Shown piece by piece: positions 1-10,383 of a stretch of 23,685 nucleotides of DNA. This DNA is from Chara braunii. Taxonomy: Eukaryota; Streptophyta; Charophyceae; Charales; Characeae. The translations under genes were made by a program, and so were the position numbers. The notes beneath the pieces are model-generated. The model was given only the letters and a program-made list of their open reading frames with translations, was not told where the DNA came from and made no database searches. Position 1 is the first letter of the stretch. Each line of letters starts with the position of its first letter. Where the stretch lies: contig BFEA01000117.1 in the NCBI GenBank assembly GCA_003427395.1, positions 2,893,347-2,917,031 on the forward strand, in the 5' to 3' direction.

Positions 1-95
<95 letters not shown>
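1..95. repeat. (GA)n microsatellite
   Basis: Nearly pure GA dinucleotide repeat from the window edge to about 95, with one phase slip near 76. It probably continues beyond the window. A second GA tract lies at 3928-4004. Confidence 0.98.
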
Positions 96-531
96 CACGC
101 CAAGTATAAAAGTACCGCAGAGCCGAGCTGCGCAAAATCATGGAACAACGACAAACTATGTATGAAATTTAAGGCTTTGACTTTAAAGCCACAAGGTACA
201 AAAACACGTAAAGTGCTCAGCAGGGCATGAGCACCCCTACTTACGAAAACTTCGAACTAAAAAATGTCCAAAAAACACAGTATTTTTCAACCCCAACTTT
301 GCAGCCGCAAATGAAAACACAAACGGAGCAATGTACCCCAACTCCCCCCCCCCCCCCCCGCCCCACCCGCCGCCCGGAGGGGCAGCTATTCAATGACGAT
401 GGACGACGCCGACGAGAGGATTGCTGTTCATGGGCCGTCCATGTGACGAGAGTCACGAGACGACGCTGCAAGCAGCTAAGGGCGGTGAATAAGTTTCGCA
501 GGCGATATCGAGAACAGCAGTAATACGTTTT
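96..531. other. 3' flank of the Myb-like fragment, no gene recognised
   Basis: There is an open frame on the plus strand (227-523), but it is antisense to the 3' flank of the Myb-like fragment, is low in complexity and resembles no family I know. The stretch contains a 16-C run at 344-359. I see no tRNA, terminator or regulatory motif that I can defend. Confidence 0.5.
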
Positions 532-1172
532 CTACCTCTCCCTTATAGCCTTCGCTATCTCCAAAAGTGCTTGGCACATGAGCTTGCTCACATCGTCCGA
601 CGCCGCGTAGTGCTTTCTCTGCACCTTGACCTCCGGTTCCATGGCTTCGCATCTTCGAAGCTGAATGGAACACTGCCTCTTGCTAGCGCACCATCGTCGT
701 CACCATTAACGTCCCGTGCTTCTCCATGCACTCCGTGAGAGCTTCGAAAGTCTGCTGCCTGACGTTCTTCCTCTTCCCGAAACCGCCACTGCTGCCCGTC
801 GTTGGTGAAGACCCTTTCGTAGAGTTGTCGTCTTCGTCATTGCAGTCCGCACCCCCGTCCCCATCTCCAACACATTCAGGCCCGCCAGAAAACCCTCGAC
901 GGCAGCTGCAGACCACCGGAACCGCCAGTGTCGGCTACATTCTTCAGGTTTATGGTGTGACTTTTCGCGGTGGAACCCTTGATCTCCTCATACACGGGCC
1001 GATCCATGGTGAAATTGAAACCATGAGCAGACCTCTCCTTCCCCATTAACTGAAAGAAGTCTTGTTTTCCGGACTCCCCTTGGAACAGGTGCACCTTCTT
1101 GAACTGCTGGATCAAGTTGTCCCATTTCTTCCCACACTTGTCGGCTATCCTCTCCACGTACGACTCCAGCAA
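532..1172 (-). pseudogene. Myb/SANT-like DNA-binding protein fragment, frameshifted and 5'-truncated
   Basis: On the minus strand the first piece (about 1172 to 880) reads CGKKWDNLIQQFKKV followed by GFNFTMDRPVYEEI. This resembles the third helix and downstream linker of plant Myb/SANT-like (trihelix-type) domains, a family that binds DNA and includes transposon-derived regulators. A second piece (about 900 to 683) continues in another frame with an acidic/Gly/Ser linker and GFGKRKNVRQQTFEAL. A third (about 680 to 532) reads ASKRQCSIQLRRCEAM and DDVSKLMCQALLEIAKAI, then a TAG stop at 534-532. Each change of frame fits one extra base: one in the T run near 892, one near 684. The first half of the Myb domain is missing and sequence upstream of about 1160 does not resemble it, so this is a 5'-truncated, decayed copy. 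Short introns could mimic the frame changes, but neither site has a convincing GT-AG pair. Confidence 0.7.
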
Positions 1173-1529
1173 ACGGCGACGACACGACGACAGGAAACGG
1201 CGACAAGAACGGGGCAGGAAATGGCAGACTGTACAATCCGACGAACGCCGTCGTCATGGCTCGCGTCGTGTAGCTCGGAATATAAATTTTGGTCAAATAT
1301 TTGAATTTTCCGTCCGTTTGGCGGCACGCGCTGCAAGGGAGAATGGTTGTGGATGACGTGCGTGGGAGTCTGCAGGCCACCAACGGTTGCCGTTGGAATA
1401 CGGTTCCTGGAAGTCGAACGTTGAAGACCGATGATGTCCGCACACCGCCCGGCAGGACCTCCAATGGACCAGCTGACGAAAATTTCCTGCCGACAACGGG
1501 TGCCCTCGCCGCTCCAATTATCGCGGATC
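1173..1529. other. No gene recognised upstream of the Myb-like fragment
   Basis: Several overlapping open frames exist on both strands, but none resembles the missing first half of the Myb domain or any other family I know. Nothing further is supported here. Confidence 0.5.
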
Positions 1530-1700
1530 GTTCACCTCCGAGGGACCTCGGGAGGTACCTTGGGGGAGGCCGCAAAATGGCTGTAGCCCGAGGATGGCCC
1601 GAGGATTCCCCGAGGAAATGTTTTCAGGTTTTTTTTTGTTTTTTTTCCCCGAGGATAGGTGGAATGAAGATTTCCTCGGGGATTTTACGTGCCCGAGGAG
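1530..1700. repeat. Cluster of CCCGAGGA motifs in both orientations
   Basis: CCCGAGGA or CCGAGG recurs at about 1536, 1587, 1598, 1609, 1648 and 1692, with inverted copies near 1545 and 1674. TCCCCGAGGAAAT (1607-1619) is the exact reverse complement of 1670-1682, giving 13-bp arms around a T-rich loop that includes 8- and 9-base T runs. CCGAGG/CCTCGG also form a compact palindrome at 1537-1550. Subterminal motif clusters of this kind occur in CACTA-type transposons, but no transposase or outer terminal repeat was found to support that. Confidence 0.6.
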
Positions 1701-1702
1701 TG

Positions 1703-3385
1703 TCTAACGAGCCCCATTGTTCCACTCGATCACTGCCATAGATTATTATCGGCCGCACCAGAACTTGTTGCGCTTGATCGCTGCCAGCAGTGATATCCCA
1801 CTCATTGATTGCCAGGATGTCTTGTTGTTCATCAGGTTGTCAGCACCTAGTCCCAGCTGGGGTGTCTCACACCCAATCCTTCAATCTCAGTCATATAACA
1901 GTCTTTCTGTGACATGGATTATGTGATGTTACAACTTGAGCTGTTGCGGAATTATATACCAGTAACATTAAATATTCATATGAACCTCTACCCTGTGGCA
2001 TTTTCCTGGAAACGAAAAGATCTCATGCGAAATGCTGCATACGATAGCACACGAAGTTTCCACATGGCGCCTGATTCACACTGTGGCAAATGATGGTAGA
2101 CTCAGGTAGATGAATTGAAAGATGAAAACCGCCCCCCTGCCCTGCAATAGCATGGGGGCATCAGGAAATTGAGGAAGGTGCAACCTGTTTCGGCACCCTT
2201 TCCTGATTTTTTTGATATGTACTGTTTGTGTTTGCTCTTCCTTGGCCAACAGCCACCAGTCACCTCCCAGACAGCCATCTCGGGCCGGGGCCCACCAGAC
2301 ATAGGATCCAGAATGGCTTGACTGATTTGGCATAGAGCAATGTAACAAAAAAATCACATTCCTCATAACCTAAATGTGGTAGCTCATGATCTAACATAAT
2401 CTAACCACTGGATTGTATTTTACAAGATAAATCGAAAAGAGGATGGAAAAAGCGAAGGAGCCGCACAAAATAAGAAAGGATATGCCTTACAATCCTCATG
2501 ATGGCAATGATGGCCATGACCCCCACTTTCTTTTCTTGTTAGCAGAGCTTGCCTCTCTGACATTTGATTCACCAGTAAAACTGCTGTTTTCGATTGAAAG
2601 GAAACAAAAAGTAAACTCAAGTCGGGTGGTTCAGTGTTTTGTCCAAAAGAGAAATCTCTTTGATCCTTGGTGTCTAACCTGATCCTTGGGAACACTAGTT
2701 GAACTAGGGACCATTATCTAGCCTCCCGGAATTTGTTTGTGTCTGCGCCAAATCTGTTTTTGTGGTTTTGATGTTTCTGTTGTTTTCGGTAACGAAGGCA
2801 ACCTCCAGTAAATTTGAAACGATCTGCAGCGCATGGCCCCCCCCCCACACACACACACTCTCCCTCCTTGATTGGATTGGAGAGAGGCTGGGAAGCGGTC
2901 AGCTGCATGATTTTTACTATCACATCAGGGGCTCTAAAATCAGCCAGGTGCGTTCTGACAGGAACCAGGGAGATATGCCAAATTCTGCGAGGCATACAAA
3001 TCTCCAAATTCACCCGTCTTCCTCTTTTTCATTTTCATCTAAATTGAATTTCTTCCGTGGAGAGGGGGTCCCTTGCGATTCCTCTCGTCACACACATTTC
3101 CAGTACAAGGTCCTGCTTGCTGGCCATTGATCTTGGAAACATATGCCCTGAAAACACAGAATTCAGGAAGGAGGGACCTCCCTCCAAGCGGCAGGGTTCC
3201 CCAATGGCCACCACATTTTTCTCCAGTTAGGGCATAGACACACTGCATCCTCTACCTGGAAACCAGAAGACAGAAAAAGAAGAGGGAAAAATAAGAAGCT
3301 GGCTGCAACGGTGGTCGATGCTTCCAGGAAAGTCCTAGTGTGAGCATGCCCTTACATGTTGCTGCAGTTTCCTTGAGTGCAAAGT
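1703..3385. other. Unassigned intergenic DNA
   Basis: I see no protein family, tRNA or structured RNA here. Open frames are short and overlap on both strands. There is a short C run followed by CA repeats near 2838-2860. Small partial duplications around GATCACTGCCA / GATCGCTGCCA occur near 1728-1795. Confidence 0.5.
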
Positions 3386-3559
3386 TGCAAACACAGTACA
3401 ACGGCTAGGGAACTCTTTTCTCGACTCGCTGCCGGACTACTCTGGCCACAGCAACTATCAACAAAGTTCACATGCAAACACGGTGCAACTGCTAGGGAAC
3501 TCTTTTCTCGGCTCGCTGCCGGACTACCCTGGCCACAGCAACTGTCAACAAAGTTCACT
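3386..3559. repeat. Two-copy tandem repeat, 87-bp unit
   Basis: Copies at 3386-3472 and 3473-3559 differ at only a few positions; both contain GCTAGGGAACTCTTTTCTCG and end with CAACAAAGTTCAC. Because 87 is divisible by three, both strands keep an open frame across the repeat (a 29-residue repeat either way), so the open frames are not evidence for a gene. Confidence 0.93.
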
Positions 3560-3927
3560 TGTCTTCTGCAGATAGCCAGCGCAACCAAGGGTCAGAAAAC
3601 TTGTAATGGGGTTTTGCAGAGCCAAGTCCTGGTCCAACGCAGTTTTCCTTTCTTTGTTTGTTTGGATGAACTTGAAATACGGCGAGGCCGCGGACCTCAC
3701 AGTTCTACCCGAATAAACCTCAATGGGGTAATTAACCCCGGCCCTCGGCTCAAAACTTGCTGGAAACTGAGTGTCAGGCTGGGGGTAGCACCGGGGGTCC
3801 CCACTCAACCGGTGCTCTACCCCCACCCTACCCCAAGTTTCGACAGGGAAAGAGCGCTCCCCGCCAAAGAGCGTTGAGGAGGCCAACCGCGTTCCAGCGG
3901 TGTGGGAAGGTGGCCCCAGTAGTCGCG
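3560..3927. other. No gene; two hairpin-forming inverted repeats
   Basis: GGGGTAATTAACCCC (3725-3739) is a near-palindrome. A second hairpin pairs GGGGGTAGCACCGG (3781-3794) with CCGGTGCTCTACCCCC (3809-3824), with a 2-base bulge and a 14-base loop. No coding sequence was recognised. Confidence 0.55.

Positions 3928-4004
<77 letters not shown>
3928..4004. repeat. (GA)n microsatellite
   Basis: GA repeat with one interruption (GAAAG) near 3946. It creates long artificial open frames of alternating Arg/Glu or Ser/Leu on both strands. Confidence 0.98.
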
Positions 4005-4009
<5 letters not shown>

Positions 4010-4735
4010 TCGGCAAATGACGAGGAGAGCGGGAGCGACAGGTGGCGGGAGGCGTACAGTGGCACGAGGATGGTCAGCGAGGTGTGGCAAGTCTGGCGAC
4101 AGCGATTGGCGGAGCAGGAGGCGTAGAACGGCCGTCAAACGATTAGTTCGATGCCGTTCAATGGGGGTGCAGCCATTCGACGGCGTCGAACGGGACGCAT
4201 TCCCGTTCTACCTCAGCTCTACTTCCACCTTGGAGCGGCGACCGAGGGAGGTCGGGGGGGGGGAGAAGGGAGGACCGGGTGGGCGCAGAGATGGGGTTCG
4301 ATAGGCCGGCGGGGTGGAGGGGAAGGGGAGGGGGTGTGCTGGCCGGGGGGTGTGCACTGTGCAGTGTTTGTTTTTTTGTTTTCAGGGGGGTCTTCGGGAT
4401 CTCGCATCGAAGGGTGGGGGCTTCGTGGGGCGGGTCATTCAGGATTGGGGGGTAGGGAGGGCCTTCGCCACAAAGGTATAAAAGGGGGGGGGAGGGCAGT
4501 GGTTTTTTTTTTTTTTTTTTTCATGGGGGGGGTTGAGGGTTTAAAATACATAGGGGGAGAGTCTTCGGGCGAGCAATTTGGGATTGGGGGCTAGGGGGGC
4601 ATTTGCGAGAAAGGTAGTAAAGGGGGGGGTTCTATCAGGGCCGGCGGCAAATTTGAAAAAAACAGGGAGTTCCGGGTGACCTTTTCGGAAGGGGGGGGGG
4701 GGGGGAGCTTCGGGGCCGATTGGCAGGGGGCGAAA
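4005..4735 (+). other. G-rich 5' flank of the hAT gene with diverged tandem repeat
   Basis: This GC-rich stretch precedes the transposase start. Two diverged copies of a ~139-bp unit can be aligned: GGATTGGGGG at 4442 and at 4581, each followed by a G-rich tract, CGCCACAAAGG or GCGAGAAAGG, then TATAAAAGGGG or TAGTAAAGGGG. Homopolymers include 19 T (4503-4521) and 15 G (4691-4705). No coding sequence was recognised. Confidence 0.55.
4477..4484 (+). promoter_or_regulatory. TATA-box-like element upstream of the hAT transposase
   Basis: TATAAAAG matches the eukaryotic TATA consensus and lies about 260 bp before the likely transposase ATG at 4736. The equivalent place in the second copy of the upstream repeat is degraded to TAGTAAAG. 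Function is inferred only. Confidence 0.35.
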
Positions 4736-7082
4736 ATGCCTCGCAATCAGCCTCGGCAATGCAAGGACCTGTCCGATGACCAGCAGGTGGTGGGGCAACA
4801 GAAGAGTGTCATTTACGAGTACCTGACAGTGGGTCAGGCGGTGGGGTACAAGGGGGTGCACATGCTCCGCTGCAATTTCTGCACGCATGTCTGTCAGGGC
4901 ACAAGGTACGCTGCCACGAAGCACTTCACGCAGAAGAACTATTGCGAGAAGATCACTGACGCGGTTGTGTTTGACATAGTGGTGCGATGCACTTACCCTT
5001 TTGAGGGGAACCAGATGGAGTGAGTGCAGAGGCACGTGGAGGAGTACGGTTCAGACCCCACCCGTGGAGAGGGAAGGAGGCGCAGGGGGGCAGCAGGGCG
5101 TGTTCGGGGAGGAGATGAGGGTGGGGAGGATGATATTATCAACTTGAGTGGGGAGGAGGGGGAACGGGGAGAGGACGCCGGCGAGGATGGGGTCGGTGGG
5201 GAGGCCAAGGTTGACATTGACGTGGGTGGGAGGCCATCATGCAACCCGACGACTATGGGGCCTGTGCCTGATGAGCCTCTTGCGGCGAGTTTTGAGAGGG
5301 GGGGGCCGACGACCATGCATGGTCACGCTGGACGGGAGGGTGGTCGGCTGCCGATAGGGGCTGATAAGGGAAAGAGGAAGATTGGTGAGACGGACGTTGC
5401 ACCACTGAGGAGGAGGAAGATGAAGTAACAGCGGGTTGACGACGTCTGCAGCAGCGCTTCGGTGGCTGAGTTTAAGAAGGTATTTCTGCAGTGGGTGTAT
5501 TCCAGTGGAGTCGCTTTCAATGCCTTCCGTGGCCTGGCATGGAGAGATGTCCAGCAGTGCCTCCTTAGGCAGCCTGGGAGCAGTCCGCGCATTGTGGCAG
5601 CGAGCCACAGTAAGATAGTCAGCATGGCGGCTGTCAAGACACAGCATCAGGGTCTGGTTGATGAGTTAGACGAGGTTCGCCAGCCTTTCGATGTCACAAG
5701 TGCCAGTGGCCCCATCTGTCTTACCGCAGGAAATCACGAGATGGGAGACCTATCATGAGTTTCCTCACCGTCGGATCTCAAGGGGTTGTCGTATATCGGA
5801 TGATCAATCGAGAGGGTGAGCCCGATGATGCCTTGCATGTTCTTCAGCATTGGCTGAAGATCTTCAAGGCCTTCATACCCCACCGAATCAATGTTATATG
5901 CACTGATTCGGCGTCTGCTTATGTGGCAGTTGAGCGGGCTCTTGCCAGTGAGGGGATCCCCCTCGAGTTCCGGAGGATAACTTGGCTTCCCTGGTCGATA
6001 CGTGTCTGCAACAAATTGTTGTAGGACATCAGGACTAAGAGCACATGGGTGTGGACACCATCGTGAGGGGAAGGGCGATCGTGCAATTTTTTAAATCACA
6101 CCAGGCAGCTGTCTCTTTCTTAGGGGCCCGAGTGGTGGGGTTGGTCTGATCATGTCGTTAGAGACCCAATTTGCATCCGTGTTCTTGATGCTGTACCACC
6201 TCTATGATTTGCGAGAGACGATGCGAGCGATATTCACGCGGGAGAGTTCCAAGACGTGGGTGAGGATCCCTTGGGCTTGGGGAGTGGTGAAGCAGTCGCG
6301 GTGGGTGAGATGACAAGTCAGGTACTCCCCTTGGTGGGACAGAATGATCATCTTGCAGGAGATTATGTTGCCTATGTTTGAGCTTCTGCGGAGGATGGAC
6401 TGGGGTGGGCAGTTCATGTCCCTTGGCGTGGAGTGGAGTCAGTATCTTGTACGTTGTGTCCAAGATACATGCACTCCTTTGGAGCGCATACAGACGGACA
6501 AGATAGTGAGGAGGGTCCAGGCTAGGTGCCAGCACATGCAGGAGTCTGCGCATGCGGCAACGTTCTTATTCAACCCTTGCAAATGACAGATGCGCTACTT
6601 TTTGAGGGGCCAAAGTGATTACAGCAAGTGGCTGGTTAAGAATGTCTCCCGCTACGTCGAGGGGAGGGAGTACCTCGAGGCCATAAGGCAGTTCGAGGAT
6701 TTTCATCTTGCACAGGGAAGGTATGGCACGTTTGGTGGGCGAGAGGGGAGAGCACATGTGAGGGCGTGCACCGGGGACATGAAGACAATAGAGTGTGCAT
6801 CCTGGTGGTCGATGTTTGGGGGTGGGGTACCTGAGCTGCAGCGGTGCGCTCTTTGTTTGATGCACATGTGGTCCTGCGCCTCACCAGTTGAGAGGAACTG
6901 GGCAGTCCACGGGGGCATTCACACGAAAAAGTGCAACAAATTGGCATTTGAGAAGGTCGTGAATCTTATTGAGATCACAACCCACATGAGATTGATGAAA
7001 TACCGGCACACATGCGATGGGTATGTGCTTCCACAAGCGATGAGTATATGCTTCCCTGGCAGCGCGATGAGACAACAGACTC
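4736..7082 (+). pseudogene. hAT-superfamily transposase (BED finger, DUF659, dimerisation domain), broken
   Basis: hAT transposases cut and paste DNA in the nucleus. The likely start is ATG 4736. A BED-type zinc finger follows (CNFC at about 4876, then H and C after ATKHF). An acidic/Gly linker leads to a DUF659-like region with VAEFKKVFLQWVYSSGVAFN (from about 5465) and, in another frame, VICTDSASAYVAVERALAS (from about 5896) and ITWLPWS. The C-terminal part (6590-7010) reads WWSMFGGGVPEL, SPVERNWAVHGGIH and KKCNKLAFEKVVNL, the hAT dimerisation signature. Frame use is 4736-5758 in one frame (TGA 5021, TAA 5426, TGA 5756), 5755-6024 in a second, about 6042-6143 in a third, then back to the first from about 6155 (TGA near 6311, TGA 6584). 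A 23-25 bp duplication at 7016-7063 repeats the GYVLP segment. The copy cannot encode a working enzyme unless introns or editing are invoked, which I do not see. Confidence 0.88.
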
Positions 7083-7346
7083 AACAGTCATGTCGTCAAA
7101 ACAGACATATTATATTTTTTTAACGAAATTGAAATTGAGTTCTTGGGTCAAAATTCGGTCCAAATTTTTAGCTCCTGGCCTAGATGTATCTGGTCTCAGC
7201 TTGAGGTCAGATACATCTAGGGGTTCCGATGTTCTACGAACGCTAGACCCCCCGGAGCCAAAAATTTGGACCGGATTTCGGCCAAAAAACTCAATTTAAA
7301 TTTCGTTCAAAAAATATAATATGTCCGTTTTGACGAAATGACCGTT
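7083..7346. mobile_element. 264-bp fold-back (MITE-like) element inserted in the hAT coding region
   Basis: Left arm 7083-7175 and right arm 7254-7346 are inverted repeats along their whole length, with few mismatches. Blocks such as TCGTCAAAAC, GACATATTATATTTTTT and GGTCCAAATTTTT are shared. The loop contains a perfect 14-bp inverted repeat, CCTAGATGTATCTG (7179-7192) against 7208-7221. Transposase-like coding sequence stops before it (LPWQRDE in an alternate frame near 7054) and resumes after it (DLEPASTRMREGMNDEDIDR from about 7379), so it is an insertion. Flanks AGACTCAAC and AGACCATGT could be a decayed target duplication, but this is uncertain. It has no coding capacity. Confidence 0.85.
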
Positions 7347-8139
7347 AGACCATGTTGGACGTTACTGTGGGGATGGACTTGGAGCCCGCCAGTACAAGGA
7401 TGAGGGAGGGCATGAATGACGAGGACATTGATCGGCAGGCTGACCTCATCTCGCGAGACCCCGTTGGATCGCAGACCCCTACCTCAATGGCGGACGTGTT
7501 CAGTTGGTGCCCATGCCTCAATGGAGGACGTCTTCAGTCGGTGCCCCTGCCTCAATGGCGGACGTGTTTAGTCGGTGTGCAGTCGTACTGCATCCTTACC
7601 CACGTGACGATGGATCAGGTGACGAGGTTGAGGCGGCACGCGATAGGGACGACCCCCGACTTCCTATACCCAAGAAGATTGACGAGGATGGATCGTTGAG
7701 TGGGGATAAGGTTATTGATCCATGATAATCCAGTCAGCAAGAGTTTGAGGAGGAGTTGGGAGGTGAGGAGGATAATTGGGGTGCGTATGGGAAGCCCGTT
7801 GTTGGAGATTCGTCGCCAGTCGGGGATCACACTACCACACCTATGCATTCGCAGGTTGACATGCGCACTAAGGTTGGCGGTTCGTCGCAGGCAAGCTCTG
7901 CCGCTGCCTCGGGTATGACTCCTGCCGCGAGGATATACGGGCATGTAGGGAGTTCTGATATGGGCACCTTGTTAAGGTGCGTCGCCCTTCAGTCAGGAGT
8001 AGGAAGACCCCCTTTGCAGGTCACGGCAGAGGGTGCAACAACGGGAGAGGCAGAGTCTGATGATGGGATGGACGTTCGACTGTTGATCGTTAGTAGGCAC
8101 AAGAGAGTTAATCGTCCTCTCGGATAAGGAGACCATTGA
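7347..8139 (+). pseudogene. hAT transposase post-dimerisation tail, interrupted
   Basis: This continues the transposase after the fold-back insertion. One frame reads MNDEDIDRQADLISRDPVGS and TSMADVF. After the 34-bp triplication the reading moves to another frame, with VVLHPYPRDDGSGDEVEAAR and LPIPKKIDED, then two adjacent stops (TGA, TAA) near 7723-7728. The same frame continues with EEDNWGAYGKPVVGDSS and an Ala/Gly/Ser-rich segment to a TAA near 8125. Tails of this type follow the dimerisation domain in the expanded charophyte-like hAT families I recall. No enzymatic motif is present. Confidence 0.65.
7482..7583 (+). repeat. 34-bp unit in three tandem copies
   Basis: Copies start at 7482, 7516 and 7550, each beginning CCTCAATGG and continuing with GGACGT and AGTYGGTG. 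The unit is not a multiple of three, so the peptide TSMADVFS is read in one frame in copy 1 and in a different frame in copy 3. The two extra copies add 68 bp and shift the hAT tail. Confidence 0.92.
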
Positions 8140-10200
8140 CATTTGGTTTTGGAGTCTCCAGAGCGCAGGGGGGGGGGAGCGTCAACAGGGGATGATATGG
8201 TCGAGGGACAGTCCGCCAGGGAGGGTGCAGGCGATCTTCCTTCAAGATCGATTTTCCAGGATAGTTGGGTTGACTCGGAGATTTTTTTTAGGGAGGAGCT
8301 TAATCCGGCTATTGGTGGAGTGACACCAGGTGTAGCGGAGGCGATGGGCGCTTCTCCCTCCGTTCGTGGAGGAGGAGAGGCATCGATTTGGGGGTGTCCA
8401 TTTATAGAGGGGGCTCCATTGTGGAGGGGCATATCAGGCAGAACATTATTGCAGGTGAGCGGACGGGAATTTATGGAGCGGAGGGGGAGGTGGACAGCAT
8501 TCGTCCTCCGACACATGAGCAGGGTGGATCTGCGAGAGAAGAGACAGTGGATTGGGATAGAGTCGATCGAGAGGCCGAGGTACCTGCCCATCGTCTTGTG
8601 GATGCTTGCGAGCGGACGCAACAACTTTCCCTCGTGATGCATGAGGACAGACAGAGACAGATGCACGACACACAGTCATCGAACACGTCAGGAGGGTCAG
8701 GGGAGCAGAGAACACGACTGTCGAGGCGGGGGCAGGAGGAGATGCATTGGTAGTCGAGGTGGCAGCGGAGGGTGAGGACGCAACTGCTCTAGGTGCAATA
8801 GCTGTGGGAGCCACGACAGCCAGAGAGGAGGACGCGTCGATTGCAGAGGACGCAGTTGGTGGAGACAGATCTCCAGCAGCGGGCGGGCCGCAGAACGACT
8901 CTGGATAGGACGTTGTTGGCGATGAGGCAACACAGCCTGGAGAGAAGGGGATAGCGGTACATGGGCAGCAGGGGGGATGTGGCCCATGCGACAGAGACCA
9001 CATCGGAAGCACATGACGGTGCATGTGAGGAGGCAACAAAGGCGCAAAGGGAGTTGGATACACACGGACAGGTGGATGCAGGAGGAGAGCGGGACACGTC
9101 GGTTCAACACGCGACACCACGAGATGGGATACAAGCACGAGTGAAGCATGCAGCAGGACCAGGGGACACATGAGGGGGTAAACAAGGCTGGACATAGGGA
9201 CACCTTGACGATGATATTTTTCTTGACACTCTCGCATTTTTGGTTGTGGGTGATGTTTTTCACCTTGAAAGTCGGGTTTTGTGACATCCCGACGAGAGGA
9301 CGTAAGCGCACCGGCATCAGATCTCCGGTGTTTCGTGGTACCCTATCTCACCCACACCTCCTACGACATCAGAGTCTGCTTCAGCAGGACGAGCTCCTAC
9401 CTCGAGTGTCCGGGGAGGTTCAATCGCCCATGGTGATGGTCGTGATGTTTGTGTTGACCTGCTGCCTCCACGAGACAAGTTGAGATCGAGATCGACACCT
9501 TCTTCGACAGGGGCGACGAGGTCACCGCCGATGCCGAGGGCCGGTGATTGGGGGGAAACATTTGACATTAGTCCAGATTGGGACATGTATGGCTGGACAG
9601 ACATCATGCTTGACCAGACGACGTGTATCACGGACAAGAAGGCGCAATGGCAAACGTGATAGGGCGAGGGGGCGGTGATAGGGAGGTGACAACAACTGGA
9701 TTTCGCTTGTTGTGATACCATGCAAAGGAGATAGGCGGGGAAAGGGTGCACAAGGATGAGGACGACGTGGCGGATTTGAGCCTTGTTCTGCAGGGGGCAG
9801 AGCATATCCTCGGCGAGAGTCCTCCTCGTGAGTTGCTTCGAGCAAGAGAGAGGCGACTGGGGGGTCAGGATTGGATGAGTCACCGGGACTGGAGGGTGTG
9901 CCGCGTCGCACGAGGGAGCGAAACAGTCTTCTGAGGCGTGTCACTTTAGTGCAGAGAAGCGTGGCGATCGTGCACGAGGATGATGATGAGACAGAGGACG
10001 AGGGTGTTTCCCCCTACGGCCCGGGACGCGACAGAGGTGCACTTGCATCTGCAGGACTTCAAGGGTTGGGCCCCGGTGGCTCATCACATCAAGGCCTTGG
10101 CAAGAAGGCGAAGAGGCGGGGCTCACAGTTTTGTGGGAATTACTTTGCCTTTCTTACAGGCCTTGCATGTATTGTACATATGTCGCCATGTAGTCCTTAG
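8140..10200 (+). pseudogene. Low-complexity C-terminal tail of the hAT element, degraded
   Basis: Plus-strand frames here are rich in Gly, Ala, Glu, Asp, Arg and Ser and change frame repeatedly. Recognisable pieces include VDWDRVDREAEVPAHRLVDA (frame near 8550), RQRQMHDTQSSNTSGGSGE (near 8650), then in another frame EVAAEGEDATALGAIAVGAT (near 8757), RTRERNSLLRRVTLVQRSVA (about 9907) and EDDDETEDEGVSPYGPGRD. Order, strand and composition fit the extended tail of the upstream transposase, but no domain can be named and the true end is unclear. Long open frames on the minus strand are shadows of this GC-rich sequence. Confidence 0.45.
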
Positions 10201-10383
10201 GCAGTACGAGCCGTTGTCCACATGCGCAGCAGGAGGGATCGTCGTATCATGGGCGTGCACTTTCACTTTAGTGATATTTTGTTTTTGCCCGTTCAGACCG
10301 TTCTAGTTTCGACTTTTTTTTTTTGTAAACGGTGTTCGATGAGCATGGCGCGAACGTGCTCGGCGGATGAGGGGAGGGGAGAG

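Noticed and set aside
988-1575. Minus-strand frame of 195 codons
   Set aside because: It overlaps the Myb-like fragment in a different frame and has no recognisable motif or family composition.
3545-4304. Long open frames with Ser-Leu or Arg-Glu repeats on both strands
   Set aside because: They are translations of the GA microsatellite and have no other support.
7989-9883. Several long Pro/Ser/Cys/His-rich frames on the minus strand
   Set aside because: They are antisense shadows of the GC-rich hAT tail, whose plus strand has recognisable family features.
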